From: DASRHK01 sp963776465
GTDB lineage: Bacteria > Pseudomonadota > Gammaproteobacteria > Nevskiales > Nevskiaceae
Length of the DNA: 64,000 nt
Assembly (NCBI GenBank): GCA_963776465.1
Contig: CAVZMV010000002.1
Span: forward strand, 868,001-932,000
Direction: 5' to 3'
Shown: in pieces, positions 53,442 to 61,086 of the stretch
Position numbering within the stretch: position 1 is the first letter of the stretch
How the letters are laid out: each line of letters starts with the position of its first letter
Made by a program: the position numbers and the translations under genes
The notes under the pieces: model-generated
What the model was told of the DNA's origin: nothing
Seen by the model: only the letters and a program-made list of their open reading frames with translations
Databases searched by the model: none

Positions 53442-54839
53442 ATGCGCGATCTTTCCCCTAGCCTACGGCGCCGGCTTTTCGCCCGGCTGCTGTTTCCTCT
53501 ATTCACCTTGCTCGCACTCGCCGGTTCCGCGTCCTTCTTCATTGGGCGCCACTACGCCAATGAAGTCTACGACGGCTGTGTCATCGATTCGTTGAGTTCG
53601 CTGGCTTCGCTGACTCTCGAACAAAGCGACGGGCTGACTTCTTTGAATCCGCATGGATTTGCCCCGGCCCCGTTCGAAAGCAATGTCGCGGACAAGACGT
53701 ATTTCAAGGCAACCAGCAATCGACGCGGCTATATCGCTGGCTATGCCGGCTTGCCTCCAACGCCGCCTGACACAAAGCCGTATCGTGGCGTGCAACTGTT
53801 CACAACTGAAATCGACGGGGCACCGGCGCGCGTCGCGGCCCTGGACGTCCCAGGTTCCGAGCCGGACGAGCGCGTAGTGCTGCAAGTTGCCGAAACGCAA
53901 CGCAAGCGCCGTGATCTCGCCGACACCATCCTCCTGTCGGCGCTTGCACCGCAGTTGCTTGTCGTCGTGGTCGCGGGACTCGCAATCTGGTTTGGCGTCC
54001 GCAATGGGCTCAAGCCTCTGGACGCCGTTGCTGCAGCAATTGGCGCGCAGTCGCATCGGTCGCTGCAGCCGATCCCAGAGTCCGGGGTCCCGACCGAGGT
54101 GCGCCCGCTCACGAATGCTCTGAACGCCTTGCTATCGCGGCTCGACGCCACTCTGGCTGCGCAGCGCAAGTTCGTAGCTGACGCGGCTCACCAACTGCGT
54201 ACACCGCTGGCTGCGCTGAAGCTGCACCTGGATCAGGTGCAGAACGACTGGTCAGCAGCGGACATGCGGGCAACTCTGGATCGCCTGCGGGTGTCGACCG
54301 ATCGCGCCGTACGTCTGGCGCAGCAACTTCTGGCGCTTGCCCAGGCTGAGCCCGAGGCCGCGCAGCAGCAGCCTATGGAACGGCTGGATTTAAGGCGCCT
54401 TGCCCAAGAGACGGGTGCGGATTGGGTGCCGCGTGCCTTGAAGAAGAATATCGATCTAGAGTTCGTAGCTGACCCACAGCCAGTTGAGGTTATCGGCAAC
54501 GAGATGCTCTTGCGCGAAGCGATCAACAACTTGTTGGACAACGCCGTGAAGTACCACCCGGGCGATGGTCGCATAACCCTCTCAGTCGCGGGCGGCGATC
54601 AGGCATGTTTGAGCGTGGAGGACGACGGCCCCGGAATACCAGCGGATCAGCGCACTTCCGCAGTCCAGCGCTTCCACCGAGGCGATCGCAAAATCACTGG
54701 AGGCGCAGGACTCGGACTTGCGATCGTTCAGGAGATCACCGGGCTCCACCAGGGCACATTGCGACTGCTGGAAGCCCCTAGCGGACGCGGATTGCGTGCA
54801 GAGATGCGATTGCGAGCAGGAACACGCCCGGTGACGTAA
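53442..54839 (+). CDS. TctE/QseC-like sensor histidine kinase
   Basis: A 465-residue kinase: transmembrane helices at about 15-36 and 163-184, periplasmic sensor between, H-box FVADAAHQLRTPLAALKLHL (His250), N-box INNLLDNAVKYHPGD, G-boxes VEDDGPGIP and GGAGLGLAIVQEI. The periplasmic part is about 125 residues. It lies downstream of its regulator with a terminator hairpin at 54882. Proposed to control the TGAAAG-type promoters nearby. Confidence 0.92.
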   Translation: MRDLSPSLRRRLFARLLFPLFTLLALAGSASFFIGRHYANEVYDGCVIDSLSSLASLTLEQSDGLTSLNPHGFAPAPFESNVADKTYFKATSNRRGYIAGYAGLPPTPPDTKPYRGVQLFTTEIDGAPARVAALDVPGSEPDERVVLQVAETQRKRRDLADTILLSALAPQLLVVVVAGLAIWFGVRNGLKPLDAVAAAIGAQSHRSLQPIPESGVPTEVRPLTNALNALLSRLDATLAAQRKFVADAAHQLRTPLAALKLHLDQVQNDWSAADMRATLDRLRVSTDRAVRLAQQLLALAQAEPEAAQQQPMERLDLRRLAQETGADWVPRALKKNIDLEFVADPQPVEVIGNEMLLREAINNLLDNAVKYHPGDGRITLSVAGGDQACLSVEDDGPGIPADQRTSAVQRFHRGDRKITGGAGLGLAIVQEITGLHQGTLRLLEAPSGRGLRAEMRLRAGTRPVT

Positions 54840-54881
54840 GTCGGAATCTGGCGAAGGAGCGAGCGGGCCGAGATAAGAAGA

Positions 54882-54903
54882 GAGCCCGGCGGAAGCCGGG
54901 CTC
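54882..54903 (+). terminator. Intrinsic-type terminator of the regulator-kinase operon
   Basis: GAGCCCGGC and GCCGGGCTC, a 9-bp perfect stem around GGAA, followed by AATTGTT. It lies 43 nt after the kinase stop. Confidence 0.7.
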
Positions 54904-55054
54904 AATTGTTCGCGACCATTAGGGGGACGATCGCGCATGAAGGGTATGGGAGGCCCTTCGCAGCTAGTATCGACCTTTCAGGCAGGGGCCGTGCGGCGCT
55001 GCCAACTTTTATCTGTCGTGAAAACTATCGCGCTCCGTCCGGCGACCGGTGACC

Positions 55055-55087
55055 TGAAAGCTGTTTGTAAGCTGGGCCGCATAGGCT
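55055..55087 (+). promoter_or_regulatory. TGAAAG-type promoter of the mlaC-like gene
   Basis: TGAAAG at 55055 and TGTAAG at 55066 (11-bp period), then TAGGCT starting 16 nt after the start of the second half-site. The gene start is GTG 55119. Confidence 0.55.
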
Positions 55088-55118
55088 TCCTGCAATTCAG
55101 CGATTTGGCGATTTCAGC

Positions 55119-55766
55119 GTGCTCGGACGATTTTTGAGACGGCTTCTTGTTTGCCTAATGCTGTTTGCACCAGCCGCGCACGCGGCTGCGTCCGATGTTT
55201 CCGCCATGCAAACGGTCAGGGGTGCTACCGAAACGATCCAGGCAATGATCAAGGCGCATCACGCCCAGTTTGTCCATGACCGAAAGAGTTTTTACCAAGC
55301 CGTCGAACAAGCAGTCGCACCAGCTTTCGACCTGTCGTACATCGCTCAGGTCACCCTGGGGCGCAATTGGCGCTCTGCCAATGAGGCTCAAAGGACACGC
55401 TTCCAATCTGCCTTCAAGAACACGCTGATTCACGCTTACTCCGACGTGCTGCTGGATTACAGCGAGTCCTCACATGTGGAGTGGGGCCGGTCGTCAGGGG
55501 ACGATGCCCAGGCAAGTGTCCGAGCCACGGTAGTAAGACAGGCGGCGCCGCCGATCTCACTTAGCTTCGAGCTGCGTCGGACGGAGGGCGCCGTGTGGCG
55601 CGCATACGACATCAGCGTCGAAGGAATAAGCCTTATTGGCAATTTTCGCAGTCAGTTTGCGTCCGAGATCAAGCGAGACGGTCTGGACGCCTTGATCGAT
55701 CGGCTGGAACAAGCGCAAATCGGTCAACCCGACCGCAACGTCGCCCCAGGCGAGCAGCAGCATTGA
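55119..55766 (+). CDS. mlaC: MlaC/Ttg2D-type phospholipid-binding periplasmic protein
   Basis: A 215-residue protein with a signal peptide (about 1-23, ending AAHA) and the MlaC pattern: FYQAVEQAVAPAFDLSYIAQVTLGRNWRSANEAQRTRFQSAFKNTLIHAYSDVLLDY, and VWRAYDISVEGISLIGNFRSQFASEI. It carries lipids between outer and inner membrane in Mla systems. No mlaFEDB genes are adjacent, so it is an orphan copy, expressed under its own TGAAAG-type promoter. Confidence 0.85.
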   Translation: MLGRFLRRLLVCLMLFAPAAHAAASDVSAMQTVRGATETIQAMIKAHHAQFVHDRKSFYQAVEQAVAPAFDLSYIAQVTLGRNWRSANEAQRTRFQSAFKNTLIHAYSDVLLDYSESSHVEWGRSSGDDAQASVRATVVRQAAPPISLSFELRRTEGAVWRAYDISVEGISLIGNFRSQFASEIKRDGLDALIDRLEQAQIGQPDRNVAPGEQQH

Positions 55767-55809
55767 CACGATGCCTGGCTGCGCCAGGCCGTGCAGACGG
55801 AGACACGCG

Positions 55810-56482
55810 ATGAGACTGAAGCTTCACGTTTTGCTTGCCGCGGCAGCAATCGCAACGCTGCTCGGCGGTTGCGAGGCCAATGGCGGTCCGCAGCCAGGCG
55901 TCGGCGGCGGGGGCAATGGTCCGGACACGGACATCTCTGATTGGACTTGTACGAGCCGCGGCGTGGGCTCAGCGCAAGGGGCAACGGACGGTTTACTGTG
56001 CCAGGTCGTCGGCGCCATCTCAGTCTGCGAGATCGCCGATCCACAAAACGTCGCCGATGGAAACGCGGACAGTTTCGCTATCGTGGACTTTCCGGTCGCA
56101 GCGCTTGGTCCTGTGGTGGTGGATGTGCTGGGCTTGAACGGCACAGCGACAATTACAGTCGACCTCGGAACGACCATACCAGCCGGGCACGTAGCGGCAT
56201 TCGACGTCACCCTGCCGGGAATGATCGTCGAAGCTGCAATTCTTCAGGACATCAACGTGCGATCGCTCGTGGGTGAAGACGTCGTCGAAGAGATCAACGT
56301 TGGACAAGCACTCAACCTGCTTGGGCTGCTTGGCGATCCAGACCACCACTTGCTGGGCTTTGTGAACACGCAGGCGTACCGACCACCTTCAGATCGAGTT
56401 CAGCGCGACGGGCGCCAACGCCGATGTGCTCGATGACGTTGCTCACGTGTTCGACGCGTGTACTTCGGCCCAGCCTCCCTGA
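55810..56482 (+). CDS. Unrecognised lipoprotein, frameshifted near its end
   Basis: A lipoprotein (lipobox ATLLGGCEAN, Cys about 21) with a Gly-rich spacer and a beta-rich body (FAIVDFPVAALGPVVVDVLGLNGTATITVDLG, VGQALNLLGLLGDPDHHLLGF). The frame slips after NTQAY: GCGTACCGACC at 56375-56385 has one C more than expected. Removing it gives DHLQIEFSATGANADVLDDVAHVFDACTSAQPP and a TGA at 56480, 223 residues in total. The C-terminal piece is duplicated at 60484-60618 without the extra base. Confidence 0.7.
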
Positions 56483-56623
56483 TCGCACTATGGATTCCGA
56501 ACGCGGCTGCGGCGCGAGCGAGTTTGCATTGACGATCAGACATGCCCTCGTAAGCAGAGCGCAATAAACCAAATCCGGGGGCGGCGCATCTAATGAGTGA
56601 GCGAAACCCGGGAGATCCACGAG

Positions 56624-57187
56624 ATGCGACTTTCTGACCCCGACCCGCGCCGACGAGCTCCGCCGTGGGTCGGCGTCTGGATCGCACTATTCATGGCCGC
56701 CGAGGCCCTTGCAGCCGAGCCACTTCGGCCAGAGTCATCGAGAACTGCGGCGCCGATCGAGCGCCTTCAGGAGCAAGTCAGGAACCTGCTTGACAGCTTG
56801 GACGAACTCCGGCCTGACGGAAATCCAGTGGAACAGCGCAACCGCATGGAAAAGCACTGGACGAATGCCAGCCAGTTCCTGCTGAATGCGCAGACAGCCG
56901 CCGGAACGGGTGGCAACCGCGAACCTGGCGATCAGCGCAGCAGACTCTGCACGAAAGCCCCTGCAGTGGACCCCGAACGGTACGTTGCGGCAATGAAAGA
57001 CCTTCTATGGGAGGCGCGCGGGCAGCTGGCGGATATTCACCAAGCTCAGGGAGTCGCTCGCCAGGATCAGCTCCGCGTGTTGGTGGACGCGACTTACACG
57101 AGCATGACTTCACTGCGCAGCTACGGACCAAGAGCCAACCGGCCGGTCGCACAGACCGATGCCGGGGCCATGGACTGCGACATCTGA
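56624..57187 (+). CDS. Secreted protein of unknown function
   Basis: A 187-residue protein. An Arg-rich start (RLSDPDPRRRAPPWV) precedes one hydrophobic helix (GVWIALFMAAEALA) with probable cleavage near AEP. The rest is alpha-helical (IERLQEQVRNLLDSLDELRPDGNPVEQRNRMEKHW) and has two cysteines, one in the C-terminal DCDI. It lies between the lipoprotein gene and the duplicated promoter repeat. No family recognised. Confidence 0.6.
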   Translation: MRLSDPDPRRRAPPWVGVWIALFMAAEALAAEPLRPESSRTAAPIERLQEQVRNLLDSLDELRPDGNPVEQRNRMEKHWTNASQFLLNAQTAAGTGGNREPGDQRSRLCTKAPAVDPERYVAAMKDLLWEARGQLADIHQAQGVARQDQLRVLVDATYTSMTSLRSYGPRANRPVAQTDAGAMDCDI

Positions 57188-57278
57188 AAGCTTCCTGAAG
57201 GGTCGTCGCGCCTAAGCTTGCTTGGCCAGCGCGAGCGGACTCCATGGCTTTTCGACGGATTCACTTCGTCGCCAGTGA
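57185..57278 (+). repeat. Duplicated promoter segment, copy A
   Basis: About 90 bp repeated almost exactly at 60365-60455. It begins TGAAAGCTTCC-TGAAGGG, then TAAGCT as a -10 starting 17 nt after the start of the second half-site, then CTTGGCCAGCGCGAGCGG and TCCATGGCTTTTCGACGG. This is a TGAAAG-type promoter plus flanking DNA. It stands in front of nhaB 1, separated by a transporter-gene remnant. Confidence 0.8.
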
Positions 57279-57393
57279 CGAATCCCAGGCGCAGGAACAG
57301 GACGATGCCGAGGATCGTCAGCAGGCTCGGCGTGAACACGCCGCCGAAGGTGCCCAGGCCGGAACCCACTGCTTCCTGCGTCGATGCCCGCAT
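57275..57393 (-). pseudogene. N-terminal remnant of an SLC12-like transporter
   Basis: From ATG 57393 the minus strand reads MRASTQEAVGSGLGTFGGVFTPSLLTILGIVLFLRLGFVTGDE, which strongly resembles the start of cation-chloride cotransporter/SLC12 family proteins. The similarity ends where the duplicated repeat begins, so the gene was cut by that rearrangement. The rest of 57188-57525 holds only the repeat. Confidence 0.6.
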
Positions 57394-57525
57394 CCGCTCC
57401 CCGCCTGCATGGCCTGGACCCGATACTACACACGCGAACGCGCGCCCCCGTTGCACCGGGTTTGGCAGAATGCGGTGCGCGGCGGCAATCGTCTCCTCGT
57501 ACCTGCAAGCAGCCAGGATGCCTAC

Positions 57526-59019
57526 ATGACCCGCCTCGCCGCCTTCTCCGAGAACTTCCTGGGTCATGCGCCCGGTTGGTACAAGCTCGCAATCGTCTTG
57601 TTCCTGGCCGGCAATCCCGGCGTGCTGCTGGTGGCGGGACCGTTCATCGCCGGCTGGGTGATCCTGGTGCAGTTCATCTTCACCCTGGCGATGGCGCTGC
57701 GATGCTATCCGCTCCAGCCCGGCGGGCTGATCGCGGTGGAGGCGATCGTGCTGGGGCTGGCCAGCCCGGATGGCGTGTACCAGGAAGTCGCGGCCAACTT
57801 TCCGGTGCTGCTGCTGCTCATGTTCATGGTCGCCGGCATCTATTTCCTGCGTGAGCTGCTGCTGCTGGTGTTCACGAGCATCCTCGTGCGGGTCCGCTCG
57901 AAGCTGGCTCTGTCGGTCACGTTCTGCGGCGCCGCCGCGGTCCTGTCCGCCTTCCTGGACGCGCTGACCGTCGTCGCCGTCGTGCTCACCGTATGCGCCG
58001 GCTTCTACTCCCTGTATCACCGCGTGGCCTCCGGTCGCGGCCCCCATGACGATCACGATCCGGGCGACGACCAGCACGTCGGGCAGCATCGCGAGGACCT
58101 GGACACCTTCCGGGCCTTCCTGCGCAGCCTGCTGATGCATGGCGCCGTCGGCACCGCGCTGGGCGGCGTCTGCACGCTCGTCGGCGAGCCGCAGAACCTG
58201 CTCATCGGCAAGCTCGCCGGGTGGACGTTCATCGAGTTCATCCGGCATTCCGCGCCGGTCTCCATGCCGGTACTCGCGGCCGGGCTCGTCACCTGCGCGC
58301 TGCTCGAACAGCTCGGCTGGTTCGGCTACGGGGCGAAGCTGCCGGATTCCGTGCGGGCCACCATCGAGCGCTACGAAGCCGACCAGTCTGCGGCCCGGGA
58401 CGCCCGGACCGTCGCCAGGCTATGGGTCCAAGCGATCGGCGCTTGCCTGCTGGTCGCGGGCCTCGGCCTGCACGTCGCCGAAGTGGGACTGATCGGCCTC
58501 ACCATCATCGTCTTCGTCACCACGCTCAACGGCATCATCGAAGAGCGTCGGCTCGGACACGCCTTCGAAGAAGCGCTGCCGTTCACGGCCTTGCTCGTGA
58601 CGTTCTTCGCGGTGGTCGCCGTGATCCACGAGCAGTACCTGTTCCGGCCGGTCATCGACTTCGTGCTCGCGCAGGACGGGCGCGCACAACTCCTCTGGAT
58701 GTTTGCGGCCAACGGCATCCTTTCCGCGATCAGCGACAACGTCTTCGTCGCCACGGTCTACATCTCCGAGATCAAGAATGCACTGGACGGCGGGACGCTG
58801 GCGCGCGAGCAGTTCGATCTCCTGGCGGTGAGCGTGAACACGGGCACCAACATCCCGAGCGTTGCCACCCCCAATGGTCAGGCGGCCTTCCTGTTCCTCC
58901 TGACTTCGTCGTTGGCGCCGCTCGTGCGGCTGGGCTACGGGAGAATGTTGTGGATGGCGCTGCCCTACACCATCGTCATGACGGCAGTGGGCCTGCTGGC
59001 GACGGCGCTCTGGCTGTGA
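57526..59019 (+). CDS. nhaB: Na+/H+ antiporter NhaB, copy 1
   Basis: A 497-residue, 12-helix protein closely similar to copy 2 (61087-62586). Typical segments include GPFIAGWVILVQFIFTLAMALRCYPLQPGGLI, LDALTVVAVV, GTALGGVCTLVGEPQNLLIG and NTGTNIPSVATPNGQAAFLFLLTSSLAPLVRLGYGRMLWMALPYT, all NhaB. AGGA 8 nt before ATG 57526 fixes the start; the open frame upstream is only remnant DNA. It exchanges cytoplasmic Na+ for protons. Confidence 0.93.
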   Translation: MTRLAAFSENFLGHAPGWYKLAIVLFLAGNPGVLLVAGPFIAGWVILVQFIFTLAMALRCYPLQPGGLIAVEAIVLGLASPDGVYQEVAANFPVLLLLMFMVAGIYFLRELLLLVFTSILVRVRSKLALSVTFCGAAAVLSAFLDALTVVAVVLTVCAGFYSLYHRVASGRGPHDDHDPGDDQHVGQHREDLDTFRAFLRSLLMHGAVGTALGGVCTLVGEPQNLLIGKLAGWTFIEFIRHSAPVSMPVLAAGLVTCALLEQLGWFGYGAKLPDSVRATIERYEADQSAARDARTVARLWVQAIGACLLVAGLGLHVAEVGLIGLTIIVFVTTLNGIIEERRLGHAFEEALPFTALLVTFFAVVAVIHEQYLFRPVIDFVLAQDGRAQLLWMFAANGILSAISDNVFVATVYISEIKNALDGGTLAREQFDLLAVSVNTGTNIPSVATPNGQAAFLFLLTSSLAPLVRLGYGRMLWMALPYTIVMTAVGLLATALWL

Positions 59020-59067
59020 CCGCGCCAGCGCTCGCTGCGACCATTGGGCCTGCACTGGATTCCCCGC

Positions 59068-59307
59068 ATGCGGTCACATTTCAGGGGCTTCGCGTCCTTG
59101 TGGGCGCGCGTCGCCGCGTGCGGGAGCCACCAGTCCCGGCGCGGATTGCCGGGGCGAGCGCCTGCACTCCGCACGCCTGCAGGGGAAAGACCTCGAGGAT
59201 GCGAAGTTCGAAGGTGCAGACCTTATAGCGCGACCTGGATCGACGGCGCCGTCTGTGCTGGCGGCTCGATTGGATCATGTGCGGGTGCACATCCCTCGAT
59301 TCGTTAG
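59068..59307 (+). pseudogene. Decayed pentapeptide-repeat lipoprotein
   Basis: The ORF from ATG 59068 has a lipoprotein-like start (RSHFRGFASLWARVAACGS), then the pentapeptide segment SARLQGKDLEDAKFEGADL is found one base out of frame, and the original frame resumes as ATWIDGAVCAGGSIGSCAG. The intact gene after nhaB 2 has LLQGKDLSGGDFRDANL and WIDGKTCGVGSIGSC in the same places. It is thus the broken partner of nhaB copy 1. Confidence 0.75.
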
Positions 59308-59326
59308 AGTTGCGACTGACCCTGAC

Positions 59327-60271
59327 CTAATCTTCGTCACCTTTCTCGGCGCGACTTGTGAACCGTATGTCGCCGCTGATGCTATCCAGCACAATGGCGC
59401 CGCGGTTGCGGCTCACCTTCGTCGCCGAACCCTCCGTCCATTCCTCGGCCGTCGTTTCCCTGGGCACCCGTACTTCGCCGCTGAAGGTGTGAGTCCGCAC
59501 TGGCGCATCTGGTATTTCGTCGAGTTCGAAGCGAATGTCGCCGGAGAGTGTCTGCGCCTTGATATAGGGGACGGCTCCGATACTCCCAGAGAACTCGAGA
59601 CTTCCCGATATCGACTTCAAGGTCATGCGCGTCACTTTGCTGCCAGCGAGTTCCACCCTTCCCGAAACGGTCTCCAGGGATAAGTGGTCCCTGAAGCCGG
59701 CGAGGCGGATCTTCCCGCTCGCCGTTGCAACCGTGGTCTCTCGGCTGGGAGCGACGACAGAAACCGATCCCGACGCGGTTTGTACGCGGATAGACGGCGA
59801 GTCCGCATTCACGTTGACACTGCCGCTGACTGTCCTGACGCGAACCTCACCGGCGAGGTTTCGTACCGTGACTCGCGCGCTGTCACTACTGGTTTCGATA
59901 CTGGCTCTTCTCGGCACCTGTACGCGCAACCGCGTGGCGCGCGCGGGACGCGCACCCTTCCTGTTTGTCAGCTGGACATTCCTTTGCGCAGCATCACCGC
60001 TGAACTGCAACCACTGCGAGACATCGTCGATGCTGGCGATGATCTCGACCTCGTTCCGGTCCCAACCGGCGACCTCGACGCTGCCTTCCGCAATGCTGAC
60101 GAGCACTCGGCCCGTGGACTCCAAGGGAAGCAATTCGCGAACAGAGCGGCGCCCGTTCTGTGCCTCCGAGGAATCCAATCCCAACGTCGTGGCTGGGACA
60201 AAACCACAGAGAACTAGCGCGGCAAGAACGACTCCTGCCAAACGAGACGGCGGCGCGGGCGGGTATTGCAT
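59327..60271 (-). CDS. DUF4097-like secreted beta-helix protein
   Basis: A 314-residue protein with an N-terminal signal (PPAPPSRLAGVVLAALVLCGFVPA) and repetitive beta-strand units VRVRTVSGSVNVNADSPSIRVQTASGSVSVVAPSRETTVATASGKIRLAGF and LKSISGSLEFSGSIGAVPYIKAQTLSGDIRFEL. This is the DUF4097 bacterial adhesin-like style. The first ATG at 60271 gives the best signal peptide; ATG 60319 is an alternative. It lies on the opposite strand between the nhaB copies. Confidence 0.8.
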   Translation of the reverse strand: MQYPPAPPSRLAGVVLAALVLCGFVPATTLGLDSSEAQNGRRSVRELLPLESTGRVLVSIAEGSVEVAGWDRNEVEIIASIDDVSQWLQFSGDAAQRNVQLTNRKGARPARATRLRVQVPRRASIETSSDSARVTVRNLAGEVRVRTVSGSVNVNADSPSIRVQTASGSVSVVAPSRETTVATASGKIRLAGFRDHLSLETVSGRVELAGSKVTRMTLKSISGSLEFSGSIGAVPYIKAQTLSGDIRFELDEIPDAPVRTHTFSGEVRVPRETTAEEWTEGSATKVSRNRGAIVLDSISGDIRFTSRAEKGDED

Positions 60272-60364
60272 TGACGTTTGATGCGCCGACCAGTGGAAGC
60301 GTTTAGACGCAGACCCCATAGGACACACCGTCTGGTCGAGGGCGGCGGCATCGATTGCGACGCA

Positions 60365-60455
60365 TGAAAGCTTCCTGAAAGGTTGGCGACCGTAAGCTGG
60401 CTTGGCCAGCGCGAGCGGACTCCATGGCTTTTCGACGGATTCACTTCGTCGCCAG
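60365..60455 (+). repeat. Duplicated promoter segment, copy B
   Basis: Near-exact copy of 57185-57278: TGAAAG at 60365 and 60376, -10 TAAGCT from 60393. In this copy the promoter leads into a leftover of the lipoprotein C-terminus and the 97-residue gene. It overlaps the far upstream region of the DUF4097 gene on the other strand. Confidence 0.8.
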
Positions 60456-60483
60456 TCTGCCGCGCGCGCTGGCACCTGATCTT

Positions 60484-60618
60484 GGCGATCGAGACCCTCA
60501 CTTGCTGGGCTTCATGAGCACGCAGGCGTACGACTACCTTCAGATCGAGTTCAGTGCCGACGTGCTCGATGACGTTGCTCACGCGTTCGACGCGTGTACT
60601 TCGGCCCAGCCTCCCTGA
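60484..60618 (+). pseudogene. Duplicated C-terminal end of the 55810 lipoprotein
   Basis: DPHLLGFMSTQAYDYLQIEFSADVLDDVAHAFDACTSAQPP matches the repaired C-terminus of the lipoprotein at 55810-56482, and the DNA remains close to the original. There is no N-terminus or signal. It is fused to the copy-B repeat, evidence of a recombination between the two loci. The gene below starts 8 nt after its stop. Confidence 0.75.
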
Positions 60619-60625
60619 TCGCACT

Positions 60626-60919
60626 GTGGATTACTACCGGGTGGTCGTCGAGGGCACGGGAATCATCTATGCGGTGGAGGATGGTAAGCCGCCCGCGGTT
60701 GGCTTCTACGTCACGCGCGCGCTCATCGCTGAGGATTTTGCGGACGCGATCAAGAAAGCTCTGACCATGACTCAGGGCCAGTGGTACGGCGAGGAGTATG
60801 GTCGCCGTAATCGCGGTAGCCCGCCAGGCTTGCGCGCCGTGAAGGTGGAGCTCATCGAGCTGCAGGAATATGTATTGGCGCCAGAACCTCGGTACGCCTT
60901 CTTCACATCGTCGAAGTAG
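60626..60919 (+). CDS. Unrecognised 97-residue protein
   Basis: From GTG 60626: DYYRVVVEGTGIIYAVEDGKPPAVGFYVTRALIAEDFADAIKKALTMTQGQWYGEEYG...LRAVKVELIELQEYVLAPEPRYAFFTSSK. The sequence has alternating strands and a helix, like a small cytosolic alpha/beta protein. No good Shine-Dalgarno is seen, and a longer frame starts upstream at 60554 in duplicate DNA, so the N-terminus may have been replaced. Confidence 0.5.
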   Translation: MDYYRVVVEGTGIIYAVEDGKPPAVGFYVTRALIAEDFADAIKKALTMTQGQWYGEEYGRRNRGSPPGLRAVKVELIELQEYVLAPEPRYAFFTSSK

Positions 60920-61086
60920 CGAGAGAGCCGGTCGGTGGGTCAGTATCGCCGGGTCGATCCTACCCAGTCTCATCCCTGTAACTGGCAGCCATGGCCTTCC
61001 ATCGCCTGCCCGTTCGACGCTTACGCTTTTGGCACAATAGCGAACAAAGCCCTGCCGTTCATCCATCACTGGGTCGCTAGAGAATC

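Noticed and set aside
54937..55137. 66-residue frame upstream of the mlaC-like gene
   Set aside because: It covers the TGAAAG promoter and the GTG start of the next gene and has no protein-like pattern.
57121..58248. Long minus-strand open frame opposite nhaB 1
   Set aside because: It mirrors the codon structure of the real plus-strand antiporter and has low-complexity Arg/Gln/Asp-rich composition; only the short SLC12-like segment at 57275-57393 has a recognisable family match.
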